A stretch of 64,000 nt of DNA, taken from assembly GCA_026686845.1 (NCBI GenBank), contig JAIVEN010000008.1, forward strand, positions 38,072,501 to 38,136,500, in the 5' to 3' direction. This DNA is from Adenanthera pavonina. Lineage: Eukaryota; Streptophyta; Magnoliopsida; Fabales; Fabaceae. The notes under the pieces were generated by a model, which worked only from the letters and a program-made list of their open reading frames with translations, did no database searches and was not told where the DNA came from. Numbering within the stretch: position 1 is the stretch's first letter; every line of letters begins with the position of its first letter. The translations under genes and the position numbers were made by a program. This document shows, one piece after another, positions 49,530 to 60,262 of the stretch.

Positions 49530-51305
49530 GTGTTACATCTTATATTTTAAAGCTTTTTCCATGAAAACTGCTTAGTTTTAATGTATGAAAACAGTTTTAG
49601 AAAACTTGAACCAAATGAAACTTTAAAACTTTCTAAAATTGTTTCTTGCAGCTTTTTAGCTCACTACAGAGCAATTTTTAGTGGTTCAAGTGTATAAAAA
49701 TCATGAACATCTTGAATCTTAAGGAAAAAAAATATGAAACTGGAAAATGAACACATGGATTAGTACAGTTTATTGAGTAAATATTACTGTTCATTTTTCG
49801 TATCTCTATTTTTGTCTGAAAACTGAACTACCATTTTGGAAATTTATTTCTCTTAATGTACAAATCCATTTGGTGCATACTTAGCATATTTGAAAGTTTT
49901 ATGTGTCTACTTTCTAAACATATTTTCCTTATACATTTATTCTAACTATACTGGCCAGAGCATCAACATATATCATCAGAGGTCAGAAAGAACATCCACT
50001 GGAGCAGTTTTAGTAAAACTTGAATAATTACCATTATATAAATCTAAATACAACCAAACTAGTGTTATTTTGTTCCTGAAATATAGATCTATTCATACAT
50101 ATAGACACCAAAATTTTGCAGATATATTTTATTTTATACAACTAATTGAAACAAATAGTACAAAACAGAACATTAATAGCTTTCAGCAAGGTTTCATCAT
50201 CATTATTTCTCATGCTTCCCTTTGCCATGACTTGGCCATATCATTAGTTAATTATTAGATAAAATTGGGAAATCTCAGTAGTCAACATACACATACTATC
50301 ATATCATCACAGAAACATTTCAAAGCATATAAAATATAACATACTTTCATTAAGTCATCAAAACTTCCATGTTGTCTAACAAAATTTCGGTAGCATAACG
50401 ACTTAATAAATGTGTATCCCGAAGCTTAGTCCTTAACATAAAATAGTCACTAATCATAGAAAAATATTCATAACAGCAACATGACATCATTGACAAATCA
50501 TCATAACACATAAAATATTTATAAGCAATAACATTAAGTAAGGTAAGAAACTACTTTGGAGCTTTACTAACTTTTCTTTGAACCTTTCTTTTACTTAGTT
50601 TTAGATCACTTTCTTAACTTAATTGAAGCCTAGAGCTTTATTAAACCTGAGCTAAATGAAAGAATAATGATACTAGAAGAGAATTAGAGAAGAAGCTTAC
50701 CTCTTAGAGATCTTCTCCAGCCTTCCTTTCCTTCCTTCTTTCCCTTTCTCTCTCTCTAACCTCATGCCAACATTCTCTCTCTAATACTCCTCTTGGTGTT
50801 GTAAAAATGACCAAATGGCAAGGAGGGTTGAGGAGGTATTTATAGGAAAAGTGAATGAGTGTAAGTCCTTGGATTGCTTCATGATCTAGGTGCTCAAGTT
50901 TTTCCTTCAATATTTTGTGTTACTTTACCATTTTGCCCCAAGATATGTTCGGCTTTGTGAAAGGAATGGGTAAGGGCATTTTTGTCCAATTAAAGGGGTG
51001 AAAAACTTTTACTTTTTATCCTTTCACTTTTTACTTTTACCTAGTCCAATAAATTTTTAAGTAGTTGCCTTTTTACCGGATATTTTATTGTACTAAGTAA
51101 ATAACATTTACTAATCCCCTTTTACTATGGTAAAAGTATACTGATCTTTAACTCTTATCTGGTTCAGTACTTCTATAGTGGGCTCCACCTATCTAACTTT
51201 TTACTATTCATCTTCCCTGGCATTTACTATCCACGTGGGACTCTTATTTTACCAGACTTGTACTTTTTTCTCTCCGAGCCCACATATCCAGTATCACTTA
51301 TACTT
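49530..51305 (-). repeat. LTR-like insert inside the solo LTR, ends unresolved
   Basis: Similarity to the first chromovirus LTR stops near 49530 and resumes near 51309. Between, the minus strand has CCTATAAATACC (about 50840), then a GA-rich leader and a splice-donor-like AAGAG|GTAAGC at about 50700, the same layout as the other LTRs here. Clear TG...CA ends and a target duplication could not be fixed. Confidence 0.4.
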
Positions 51306-52221
51306 TTAGCCTAGGGAAAGGAAAATCACAATCTAATCACTAGTGTAGCCTTTGGCTAGGTCATACTAGTATGCGGTGAGCTTACATAAAATCAGTTTTT
51401 ATCAGTTATTGGAAGGGAATTACTTATTAGGTCTACCTTGTGGTGGTACAAACCCATGGTTATAGTCGTGTATGAAAGGAAGCTTTCATTCTATTGTATT
51501 GGCATTGCATCATATCATATACATACCTTTGATTATATCGAATATGTGTTGTCTGTTATGTGTTTACCAGGTTACTGAGACTCTATCTCACACCCCTCTG
51601 TGGTTAACATTTCAAGCGAAGACTCTAGCACTAGTCTGGAGAAGAGTAAGAAATCCTAGCTCTCTCCATCACCGGAATATCTGAGTGGCCAGTAGCTCTA
51701 TTATTAGTTTATGTAATGAATTTTGCCGAGTAGTTTAATGATGTATGTATCTCTTGTTCTTTGTATTCCTAGGAGCATTATGTCGTATGTGGTATTGTAT
51801 AATTGGTAAAATGTTGAGGAATGTTGTGACTATGGCTAAATGCCAGTGTACATTATGGTTATGTGATGTGATATGATTCTAGACCCCGGTATGGGTCAAT
51901 ATGTGCTATACATGTTTGATTATGTATGTTAGGCCTAATAGACCTCATTGTGAACTCAATATGGTTTTGGGCCTTGTGTATGTGTAATTTGGGCATATAG
52001 CCCATTAGTGTGTCTCATGGTTCAAGGGGATCAAAACTCGGAGAAGTGGTTTTTCCAGGGAGAAGCTTCCTTGAGCAAATTTGTTATATCATTTGTGACC
52101 TATGGGAATGGTCCTAGGCTACCAATAGGTTATTGGTAGTAATTGGGGTTGTTAAGTTCTTGGCTTTGGTCAAAAAGTGACCAAAACGGTTTCAGGTATC
52201 CAAAATTTCCATACAGAGTTA

Positions 52222-52496
52222 CTCCCTCCAGTCCTTAATGTGAGTCACCTCTACCTACCTTATCAAAACGAAGAAAAGTTTGTTATATCATTAAAATTAT
52301 CTTAAAATTAATATGTTTTCCATCTTTACCCTTTAATAAATACTATAAATTCAAACAATTAACATTCTCTCTCATGATTAAATAAAGACATTTTTGAAAT
52401 AAAGTAATTAATGCTCCAAAAACTCATAAAAGATGACTTATATTTAGGACCATAAAAAACTACTAGAATGTGACTAATAAAAAGGACCAGAGGAAG
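52222..52496. mobile_element. Stowaway-type MITE
   Basis: Left end CTCCCTCCAGTCCTTAATG and inverted right end CTTCCTCTGGTCCTTTTTAT both continue to AGTCAC. A TA dinucleotide flanks each side (52220-52221 and 52497-52498), as expected for Tc1/mariner-type MITEs. Confidence 0.75.
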
Positions 52497-52784
52497 TATT
52501 TGGTAATATGGTTAGTGTCTATTTGGATGTAGAGTAAACTGTAAGAGTTAGAATCATGTCAATTGGAAGCCAGAACATGAAGTTATACGTACTGAAAGTT
52601 TATAAAAAAAATCAACAAAGTTCTAATATAGTATTAGCTGATGGCGCCACGACCCCACACCATTTTGTCTCTCAAAGGCCGTGGCAACATTATAGCAGGA
52701 TGCAGCTCCAGCTTTGTTTTGTCCTATTTGAGTAGTTTAAGGTGTTTGAATTATTAATAAGAGGAAGTAGGGTGTTATATATCT

Positions 52785-53475
52785 CCCTCTCTTATTAAAT
52801 CATTAAACAAAAAAAACTTCATTAATAAGAGGAAGGGATTCTATGAGCATCACTTGAGATTTAACATGCGAGTATCGATCATTAAGACCTTTTAGGAAAC
52901 AAATCATAGTCTTCTTCTCGATAAATATTGGCTAATCCGCTAGCTTCACATTGACAAGCAGGCTTGCATATGCATGCCTTGATAGGTCTCAAAGTTGTAC
53001 AGTCGTCCCATAGAATCTTCAATTTAGTGTAGTACTCATTGATGGAATTGTCATCTTGCTTTAGAGCATAAATCTCTTCCTACAGTTTGGCAATTTTGAA
53101 AGTATCTCTTTATGTGAATCGATCTTTGAGATCCTCCCAAATGTCTTACGCCTTGTCAATCCATAACACACTATGTGCTATGGTTGGCAATAGAGATTTC
53201 ATAATTCATGCTTGCACGAGATTTTTGAAGTGTTCCCATGCCAGAAAAAGGGGATCCAATGTGTTTGGTACAGTGATCAATCCATCGACACTTGAGTTTC
53301 TTCTTTGAAAAGAGAAACCTTCATTGCTTGGGCCCATGATGAATAATTTGGACCCATCAACATTGGTGATCCAAACGAGTACTTGGACAGGGTTCACATG
53401 AGGGTGTATGTAGAATAGACTACTTGGATTTTGAGAAGGATCATGAATGACCCAATGAATCATGAAGACTCCCAA
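52785..53475 (-). pseudogene. copia 1 gag, N-terminal part
   Basis: 53206-53475 encodes NPSSLFYIHPHVNPVQVLVWI, the gag N-terminus of many plant copia elements. The shifted frames to the left give the UBN2-like part (VRHLGGSQRSIHIKRYFQ, IEDSMGRLYNFE) and GLNDRYSHVKSQVMLIESLP, stopping at the nested LTR. Several stops. Confidence 0.75.
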
Positions 53476-53515
53476 TTTTAGTCATCAACATTGCCAATCA
53501 GAGTGAGCAGTTATC

Positions 53516-53527
53516 GCTCTAATACCA
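53516..53527 (-). other. Primer binding site of copia 1
   Basis: Minus strand TGGTATTAGAGC differs by one base from the initiator-Met tRNA complement TGGTATCAGAGC and directly follows the LTR end. Confidence 0.85.
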
Positions 53528-53768
53528 TGATACGAGAGTGAGGGAGAATCAGAGTGAAATAGAAAGGAGAAAGAGAGAGAGAGAGAATGAGGAAAATTGA
53601 ATTGTATTCTTGTTATTATTCAAACTCAAAGTGACTAATGTGTATACAAGAAGATAAATAACAAACTTGAACCACTTGCCAACTTGGCACCTAATTTAGA
53701 TCTTCTAACTAAGTTAATAAATTGATATCTAAAGAAAAACTATCCGTTTTCTTTAGATTCTCTCCTCA
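53528..53768 (-). repeat. 5' LTR of copia 1
   Basis: Starts TGATACGAGAGTG and ends TCTCCTCA, followed by the GTAGA duplication. Aligns with 44644-44903. Confidence 0.9.
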
Positions 53769-53773
53769 GTAGA

Positions 53774-54203
53774 AACAAGGATTAGAGCATTAGATTCCAC
53801 AACCTACCTTTAACCTTTACTCTGTGCCAACTTAAAACCCTCTAGCATACCCCAAGCTTTAGTCTTCTCAATCATTCATTTAGCCAATTGACGAGCATAG
53901 CCAACAATCCAGTTGCTATATATCAGTATCCCATATGAAACCATCACAAACAGTTTAAGATCCATCATTCCATGAGGAATAATCTAAATTAATTTTACCC
54001 TAACCAGCAGAAAGAGGCATCCAGCCAATATCGTGATTAGAAACAGGAACCTCTAAATTACGAAGATCCATATTTTGTAGCATTAAAAACCCATGAAGTT
54101 GCATTTTGATAAGAAAACATGATCTTGAGTTCTAATATAAAGTTATCTTGAAAAGTTGGCCAATTTCTCCATTGCCAAATCAGCCATCAAGTGTAACTCC
54201 ATA
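53774..54203 (-). pseudogene. LINE RNase H N-terminal segment between the two copia elements
   Basis: Minus strand gives WLIWQWRNWPTFQDNF, then W/PLSAG*GKINLDYS and YARQLAK-like text. These are the linker and first strand-helix of an RVT_3 RNase H, with stops. It joins the segment at 58963 to the right and that at 44638 to the left. Confidence 0.6.
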
Positions 54204-54375
54204 TGAAACAAGCAGAGTGATTAGAAATTTTCTGTATTACAAATTATACAATGGTTTACACCTATATATACACAAAAAAAACAAATCTTCCTAATATTGG
54301 CTAATAAATATAATAAAGGCTAATAAATACAAAATATATTATACACATAATTACAGAGAATTCTATAATATAGCA

Positions 54376-57300
54376 TCCCCCCTCAAACTCAAGATGGCTT
54401 AATAGAAAGCAGCTTGAGTTTATCTACTAGAAACTAAAAGTGCCCTAGATTAAAGGACTTAGTGAACAAGTTAGCCAGCTGGGGTTTGGTTCTAATGGGA
54501 ATAAGTTGGATAGTTCCTCGAACAAGATGTTGCCGAGTAAAATGACAGTTAATCTCAATATGTTTGGTCTTCTTAAGGAACATGTCATTGTGAGCAATCT
54601 TAATTGCAGCTTGACCATCACAATAGATATTTGTGGAGGATATCTGTGATGCCCCCATCTCATCAAGTAACCAACGAAGCTAGAGAAACTCAGAGGTCAT
54701 GTTAGCTAGTGCACAATATTCTGATTCAGCACTAGAACAAGAGGCTAAGTTTTGCTTCTTACTTTTCTAAGAAATAAGGGAAGTACCAAGGAAAATACAG
54801 AAGCTAATGGTAGATCATCGATCAGCATGGTCATCGGCCCAATCAGCATCAGAATAAGCCCGAAGAACAATAGTAGAATTAGCAGAGAAGTGGAGGCCAT
54901 GATACAAGGAGTCTTTGATGTATCGAATAATTCTAAGAATAGCTACATAGTGGGTAGTCCTGTATTTAGACATAAACTAGCTGACAATATGAACTGCATA
55001 GGCAATGTCTAGATAGGTCACTGTAAAATAGATGAGTCCCCTAACTAGTTGACGATAACGAGTGAGATTCTCCAATAAGATGCAATTAGTGGGATAAAGT
55101 GAACATTAGGTTTAATAAGTGTATTTTCAACCTCCTCATTAGAAAGATATGCCCATCATATCAAATCAATTGCATATTTAATCTGAGAAAGAGAAATACC
55201 AGCCTACTCATGATGTACCTCAAGACCAAGAAAGTAGCTTAGTCAGCCAAGATCCTTCATTTCAAACTGCCTTCCCAAGTAAGTCTTGAGTTTCTGAACA
55301 CCCATAACATCACTACCTATGATAATCATATCATCAACATACAAGAGTACTAGAACAAGACCCTGAGTTGTAGTTCGAACACATAGAGTAGAATCATGAG
55401 AGCTACAAGTAAAGCACTCATAGTAGTTCTAAACTTAGCAAACAAGGTATGGGGTACCTGCTTAAGGCCATATAAAGCTCGATGAAAATGGTAAACCTTG
55501 CCATTCGGATACTGATACTTAAGAGGAGGCTTCATATAAACTTATTCCTCTAAATCGTCATTTAGAAAGTCATTTTTAACATCCATCTGATGAAGAGACC
55601 AATGCTTAATAGCAGTAATAGCAAGAAAGCTGTGGACAGAGGTAATCCGAGCAACATGAGCAAATGTCTCTTCATAATCAATACCATACTCCTGGGTAAA
55701 TCCTTGGGCCACCAAGCGGGCCTTGCATTGCTGTAGAGAACCATCTGAATTAGTTTTGTTCTTATAGATCCATCGGCATCTAACCAAAGTCTTTCCAGGA
55801 GGAAGATCAACAAAATCCTAAGTGTGCATTTTCTCCAAGGCTTGCAATTCGTCATTCATAGCTTGTTACCAAAGGGGATCACGGGAGGCTTCTTTAAATG
55901 ATTGAGGTTCCTGAAACTGAAGAATTGTGGAAAAACAATGATAATCACTAAGGTAAGGAGGAGGATGTCTTACATGGATGGATCTAGGGTCGTCGAATGA
56001 TTCAGGCTCAGTAACTTGTGCTGGTAGTTCAGAGATGGGAGGATCATCTGAAAAGGGCATAGAGTCAGACGTGTAATTGAGTTCAATGGTAGAAGATGTA
56101 CCTAAGTCACTGGGAAAAAAATCAACAAAAGTATCTGTAAAAATAGAAGGTAAACAAGGAGAAATAGAGGAAAGATCAGTCAAAGATGAAAACTGAATAT
56201 GTTCCCAAAAAATAACATAACAAGAAATATGGATGTGATGAGAAAGAGGGTTCTAACAATGATAACCCTTATACTCAGCATCATAACCAAGGAAGCAATA
56301 GATAAGGGCACGAGCTTGCAATTTAGAAATCTCATGAAGAGGAAGAAGAACAAAACAGACACAAGCAAAAACTTTGAGAAGACTGTAATAAGGAGGGATA
56401 CCATGAAGACATTCAAAAGGAGAAATGTTACCCAGAACAAGAGTAAGGACTCTATTGATACAGTATACAACAGTCAAAACTGCTTCTCCCTAGAAACATT
56501 CATGACAGGAAGATGAAATAAGCAGGGCTCTGATAGAATTAAGAATGTGATGATGTTTTCGTTTAGCCCGACCATTTTGCTAAGAGTTATAGGGACAGGA
56601 GTACTAAGAAATGATGCCTTGAGTATTAAGAAAACTGATCAATTTAGAATCACGGTATTCCAAGGAATTATCACGATGAAAAACTTTGATAACTTTTAAG
56701 AATTGTGTATGAATCATAGTGGCAAATTTAATATAGATAGCAGGCAGCTCAGATCGATTTTTCATCATATAAATCCAAGTAAAGCATGATAAATCATCAA
56801 CTAAAGTCACAAAATATCATGATTCTCCCATAGAGGGAGTAGGTATTGGGCCCCAAACATCATAATGAATTAAATCAAAAGGAGAACTTGCAACAGAATC
56901 ATTTTTATTAAATGATAAAGCAGGCTGTTTAGCAGTTTGACAAGGGATACTATCCAAAGACTGAACATCAACATAACCTAAAAGACCACCATAAAGTAAA
57001 AGATGCAAAGCAGTTAAGGAAGGATAAGCAAGATGATGATGCCATAATTTGAGAGATGAGGATGTAAAAGCAGCACACAATCTAGGAGAAGTGACTTCAG
57101 GAAGATGCATTGAGTTAAGCTGAAACACACGCTCAACCTTATACTCGGTCTTGATAATCGATCTTGTCTGAGAGTCAAATACAGTATAATCACATTTGTT
57201 AAATAATATGTCATAACCCATATTAACAAGTTGTCTTATAGAAATAAGGTTAAAACTCATGGCAGGGACAAAATAAGTGTCATTAATGGAGTGAACAGTG

Positions 57301-57400
57301 GTATTTTGGTGACAGAAAAGAGAAATGATTTTTCTGACTAATCATATGGTTGCAACAAGCAGAATCAAAAAACCAAGAAGATATACATGAGGGAGTAGCT
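54376..57400 (-). pseudogene. copia 2 pol: protease, integrase, RT, RNase H, broken
   Basis: Protease near 57390 reads SSWFFDSACCNHM, with the glycine of DSG lost. 56817-57260 has the GAG-pre-integrase region (SSLKLWHHHLAYPS) and integrase start (FDLIHYDVWGPIPTPSMG). 56604-56810 reads FTWIYMMKNRSELP. 56253-56477 reads LGNISPFECLHGIPP. RT at 55542-55787 has WIYKNKTNSDGSLQQCKARLVAQGF-type text; 55350-55535 has YPNGKVYHFHRALYGLKQ, followed by an intact YVDDM near 55335. RNase H ends at 54434-54658 (IYCDGQAAIKIAHN, KTKHIEINCHF). Frameshifts and stops separate these parts. Confidence 0.85.
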
Positions 57401-58852
57401 AAAGCTGCAGGTGAACTAGCAGTACCAGAGACAAGTTTATGAAGGAAAGCCTCAATGTCAGTAGTAGAGGATCACGGAATAGTAGCAGCATCAGGTGCAA
57501 TAGCAGGTGTCTCATTGGTGGCAAATAAAGCAGGCTTGGAGAAGGAAGAACCAAATCTAGTTGATTTCCCTTGGTTAAATCTAGGAGGATGAGTATGACA
57601 TTGATCAATAAGATGCCCGGCCTTCTTGCAGTATCGGCAGAACAAAGTTGGACAGTGTACAGCAATATGACCATTCTTCTAGCAGGTTCTGCACTCAATA
57701 AATTGGCACTAATCGAAGGTGTGGATGGACTAACGGCAGCGATGACAACCTTAAGACTTCTTCCAGAAGTAGCAAAGGCCATCTCAAGGGTCCACTGAAG
57801 TAGACCCAAATGGGTTTCCTCAGATCGAAGATAAGGAAGAGCTTCCTCAAGAGTGGGAAAAGGGCTTTGATGCAGTAAAGATACCCGAACAAGCTCAAAG
57901 TCATCAGTGAGAGCCATCAAGAACTGAATAAAATGAAGTTGATCTCTGTACTTAAAGAAGGCTTGAGTATCTTCCTCATACTTGAATGCAGGCTCAGAGT
58001 AGGCCAATTGATCCCAGATGGATTCAATCTTGGTAAGAAACCCAAACAAAGGCTGACCCTTCTCCAATTTAAGATCACTAAAATTCTTTTGCAATTGAAA
58101 CTAATTAGACAAGTCAAAAGAAGTGTAGTAACTAGCAAGATGGTCCCATACCTCTTTGGCGATGTTAAAACATCCAAATTGTTGATGGATACTGCGAGTA
58201 AATGTATTCCGAAACTATGTAATAACTAATTATTTTTACTATCTCACTCATCCAGTCACTTAGTGTATTTCAAATCAAATTCAACAGCTTCGCAAGTAGG
58301 AAAAATAATATCACCTGTAACATATCGCTAGAGTTTTTGACCCTTTAAAAAACCATGCGTACTTTCCCACCATAAATGATAGTTGGAGCCATTGAGAATA
58401 ACCAAGATAGCCTAAGCAACATCTGACTTCTCTATAAGAGATAGAGAATTTTGGAAATTCTGGAAAATCTGTAAAATTCAGAAAATTCAAGAAAGCACTG
58501 GAACAACCAACGGACCCTAGGAACAGAAAGTACATAGAGAGAAGAGCATGGCAATCAAAAAGGTGGTTAGAATGGAGGCCACATGTGCTGTCACGTGCCA
58601 ACAAAAGATTGCTGGCCAGAAAAATTGGCACGGCACATGGGCATGCATGCAGCGGTAGAAGGCTACTGAGCTTAGTGGTTCGGCCGAGCAAAAGGAGGCG
58701 AGCAAGGTGTTATGGCACGTGTTAGCAATAAAGGATGGCAAAAGGACAGATCTAAAGCCCGTGAACAGTGATGCCAAGAATAAGGAATAGTGACATGGAA
58801 AAAAAAAATTTCTGGAATTGGATTTTGAAAGAAAATTAAGGCTCTAGTACAA
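57401..58852 (-). pseudogene. copia 2 gag and leader
   Basis: 57399-58094 has the UBN2-type gag: NFSDLKLEKGQPLFGFLTKI, then QFLMALTDDFELVRVSLLHQ and PTLEEALPYLRSEE. A decayed Cys-rich knuckle lies at about 57600-57680 in another frame. 58230-58850 is the untranslated leader up to the primer site and shows no domain. Confidence 0.7.
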
Positions 58853-58962
58853 TGAGACAAGCAGAGTAATTGGAAATTTTCTATATTACAAATTGTATAA
58901 TAGTTTACACTAATATATACACAAAATAACAAATCTTCCTAATAATGACTAATAAAGCCTAT

Positions 58963-59150
58963 CCATAAAGCCTCCCAAGAGACATTAGCATATCTGTCCC
59001 AAATCAAAACTCAAATTAATTAGCACTAAACCAGTCAGTAGTTGCTCAAAACAAAAGGGTTGACAAGTCTAACCCAAATTTCATTGGCTTTCACACAATC
59101 ATGAATAGCATGAAAGCGTGTCTTCCGCCACTCCATGACACCAAAATATT
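58963..59150 (-). pseudogene. LINE zf-RVT segment
   Basis: Minus strand EWRKTRFHAIHDCVKANEIW, then VRLVNPFVLSNY and WDRYANVSWEAL, the zinc-binding reverse-transcriptase tail of plant LINEs. Homology ends near 59150, the 5' truncation point. Confidence 0.6.
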
Positions 59151-59281
59151 TTAAAATCAGAATAAAAAATCAAAACTCTTGAAGTCAACAAAATTAAAAT
59201 TTAAAAGGTTAAATTACAAAAATAGCCTCACGTTCATCAGCTTCCATTAAAAGGTAAAGGGTGAGTTGCAAATCACGAGTT

Positions 59282-59646
59282 AAGAAGTTACAGTCTAAGA
59301 ATTTAAGTTACAAACTCCTGGAATATATAGTCAATTTAAAAAGTTAATTTCAAATATTTCCTGGTGAAAAGTTGAGAGTAAATTGCAAATTATGAGTGAA
59401 GAATATATATATATATATTCAAGAATTTAAGTTACAAATTTCTGGAACATATAGTCAATTTAAAATTTTAATTTTGAATATTTCCCAAAAAGGAAGTTGA
59501 GAATAAATTACAAATTACAATTGAAGAAGTTATACATTCAAGAATCCAAGTTGTAAATTCATAAAAGACTAATTAATTTAAAAAGTTAAATTGAAATATT
59601 CCACAAACAAATTTGAAAAAGTTGTAAACTCAAGAAATGAAGTTGA
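59282..59646. repeat. Minisatellite-like tandem repeat, about 120-base unit, three to four copies
   Basis: Units start at 59282, 59399, 59524 and about 59613, each beginning AAGAAGTTA-like and containing CAAGAATTTAAGTTACAAA, then AGTCAATTTAAAA. The last is partial. The second contains a TA run. Confidence 0.75.
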
Positions 59647-59968
59647 AAAGTAGGGTAAGGGTAATTTAATAATTTTCTGGTAATAACAACTTAAGGAACT
59701 TTGGTCTTTTAACTATTCTAATTTCAAAATATTTTGACTCTAAATTATATTTAAGTTGCTATTTTGACGCTTAACTGTGATTCTCTCATGATATATGGTC
59801 TTCATAATTTATTATGTACAAATGGTAAAATTGTTATATATTTTGAGTGACCTGATTAAATTCAATGCAATGGACTGAAATTGTATACCTTCATTTATGT
59901 AGGGCTTAAATATTTTACTTGCTTAATTCTTACACCTATGCGATAAAATAATGCTGTTTCTTTAATGC

Positions 59969-60262
59969 TCACCCCGTTCCAAAATATAAGAGGCTTTCAC
60001 AATATTGTTTTATGCTAAAATATAAAAAATAAATAATTTTTGTCTAATCAATTAATATATTTTTTCCAATTTTATCCTGAATTAAAATAAAATTATTATT
60101 ATTATTCATGAGTTAAAGTAAAGTTAAGTGAAAATATTTAATTAGGGACATTTGTGGGAAAAAAATTCCTTTATAATATATATAAGATATCTAACTATTT
60201 TCATAGTTATGATAATTTAATTATTTATCTCTTCCATCTTGAAACGGAATGAATAGTTCCTT
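59969..60262. mobile_element. Stowaway-type MITE
   Basis: Left end CCGTTCCAAAATATAAGAGG and the inverted right end ATTCCGTTTCAAGATGGAAG form imperfect terminal repeats around an AT-rich core. Confidence 0.6.

Larger units (their letters stand above)
48545..52779 (+). repeat. Solo LTR of a chromovirus related to the element at 1.7-9.9 kb
   Basis: Starts TGTAACAACCC and ends AGGGTGTTATA, the inverted end with one changed base. The flanking pentamers are CATCT (48540-48544) and TATCT (52780-52784), a target duplication with one substitution. Shared landmarks with the first chromovirus LTR include CCAGGTTACTGAGAC..TATCTCACAC (51569-51600), ACTAGTCTGGAGAAGA (51631-51646) and TTCAAGGGGATCAAAACTC (52021 on). 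No internal domain follows, so this is a solo LTR left by LTR-LTR recombination. Its 4.2 kb is inflated by inserts at 49.5-51.3 and 52.2 kb. Confidence 0.75.
44644..53768 (-). mobile_element. Ty1/copia retrotransposon 1, full length with nested LTR
   Basis: Left LTR 44644-44903 (260 bases) and right LTR 53528-53768 both run TG...CA and align throughout. The 5-base target duplication GTAGA is exact (44639-44643 and 53769-53773). The primer binding site is at 53516-53527 and a purine tract (ATAGGGGGTAAT on the minus strand) borders the left LTR at 44904. Coding order on the minus strand is gag, protease, integrase, RT, RNase H, typical of copia. A chromovirus-type LTR (48545-52779) lies in gag. 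LTRs differ by about 10% by eye. Confidence 0.9.
54204..58962 (-). mobile_element. Ty1/copia retrotransposon 2, right LTR truncated
   Basis: Left LTR 54204-54375 (172 bases) begins TGAAACAAGCAGAG and ends ATATAGCA. It is followed by a purine tract (GAGTTTGAGGGGGGA on the minus strand). Right LTR 58853-58962 begins TGAGACAAGCAGAG but is only about 110 bases, lacking its outer end. A degenerate primer site (TTGTACTAGAGC on the minus strand) lies at 58841-58852. The pentamer CCATA flanks both sides (54199-54203 and 58963-58967), and the LINE reading is continuous across it. Minus-strand coding order gag, protease, integrase, RT, RNase H. Confidence 0.85.
44373..59150 (-). mobile_element. L1-type LINE, 5' truncated and split by two copia elements
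   Basis: Three blocks read in order on the minus strand. 58963-59150 is a zf-RVT end (FHAIHDCVKANEIWVRLVNPF, then WDRYANVSWEAL). 53774-54203 is WLIWQWRNWPTF followed by the start of a plant RNase H (RVT_3) domain. 44396-44638 is its end (HPATAPTVMFLISQMRSWKW). Domain order fits the C-terminus of plant L1 ORF2. The element finishes in an AAATAAATAAATAAA tail (44373-44395). No RT or endonuclease is seen to the right of 59150, so the copy is 5' truncated, as is common for LINEs. Stops are present. No target duplication was found. Confidence 0.7.

Noticed and set aside
50704..50910. 68-residue frame with an Arg/Glu-rich end
   Set aside because: It is the GA-rich leader of an LTR-like segment, not a protein.
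53087..53308. 73-residue plus-strand frame
   Set aside because: Antisense shadow of copia 1 gag.
59282..59646. CRISPR-like array
   Set aside because: Units are long and contiguous with no unique spacers, and the DNA is plant nuclear.
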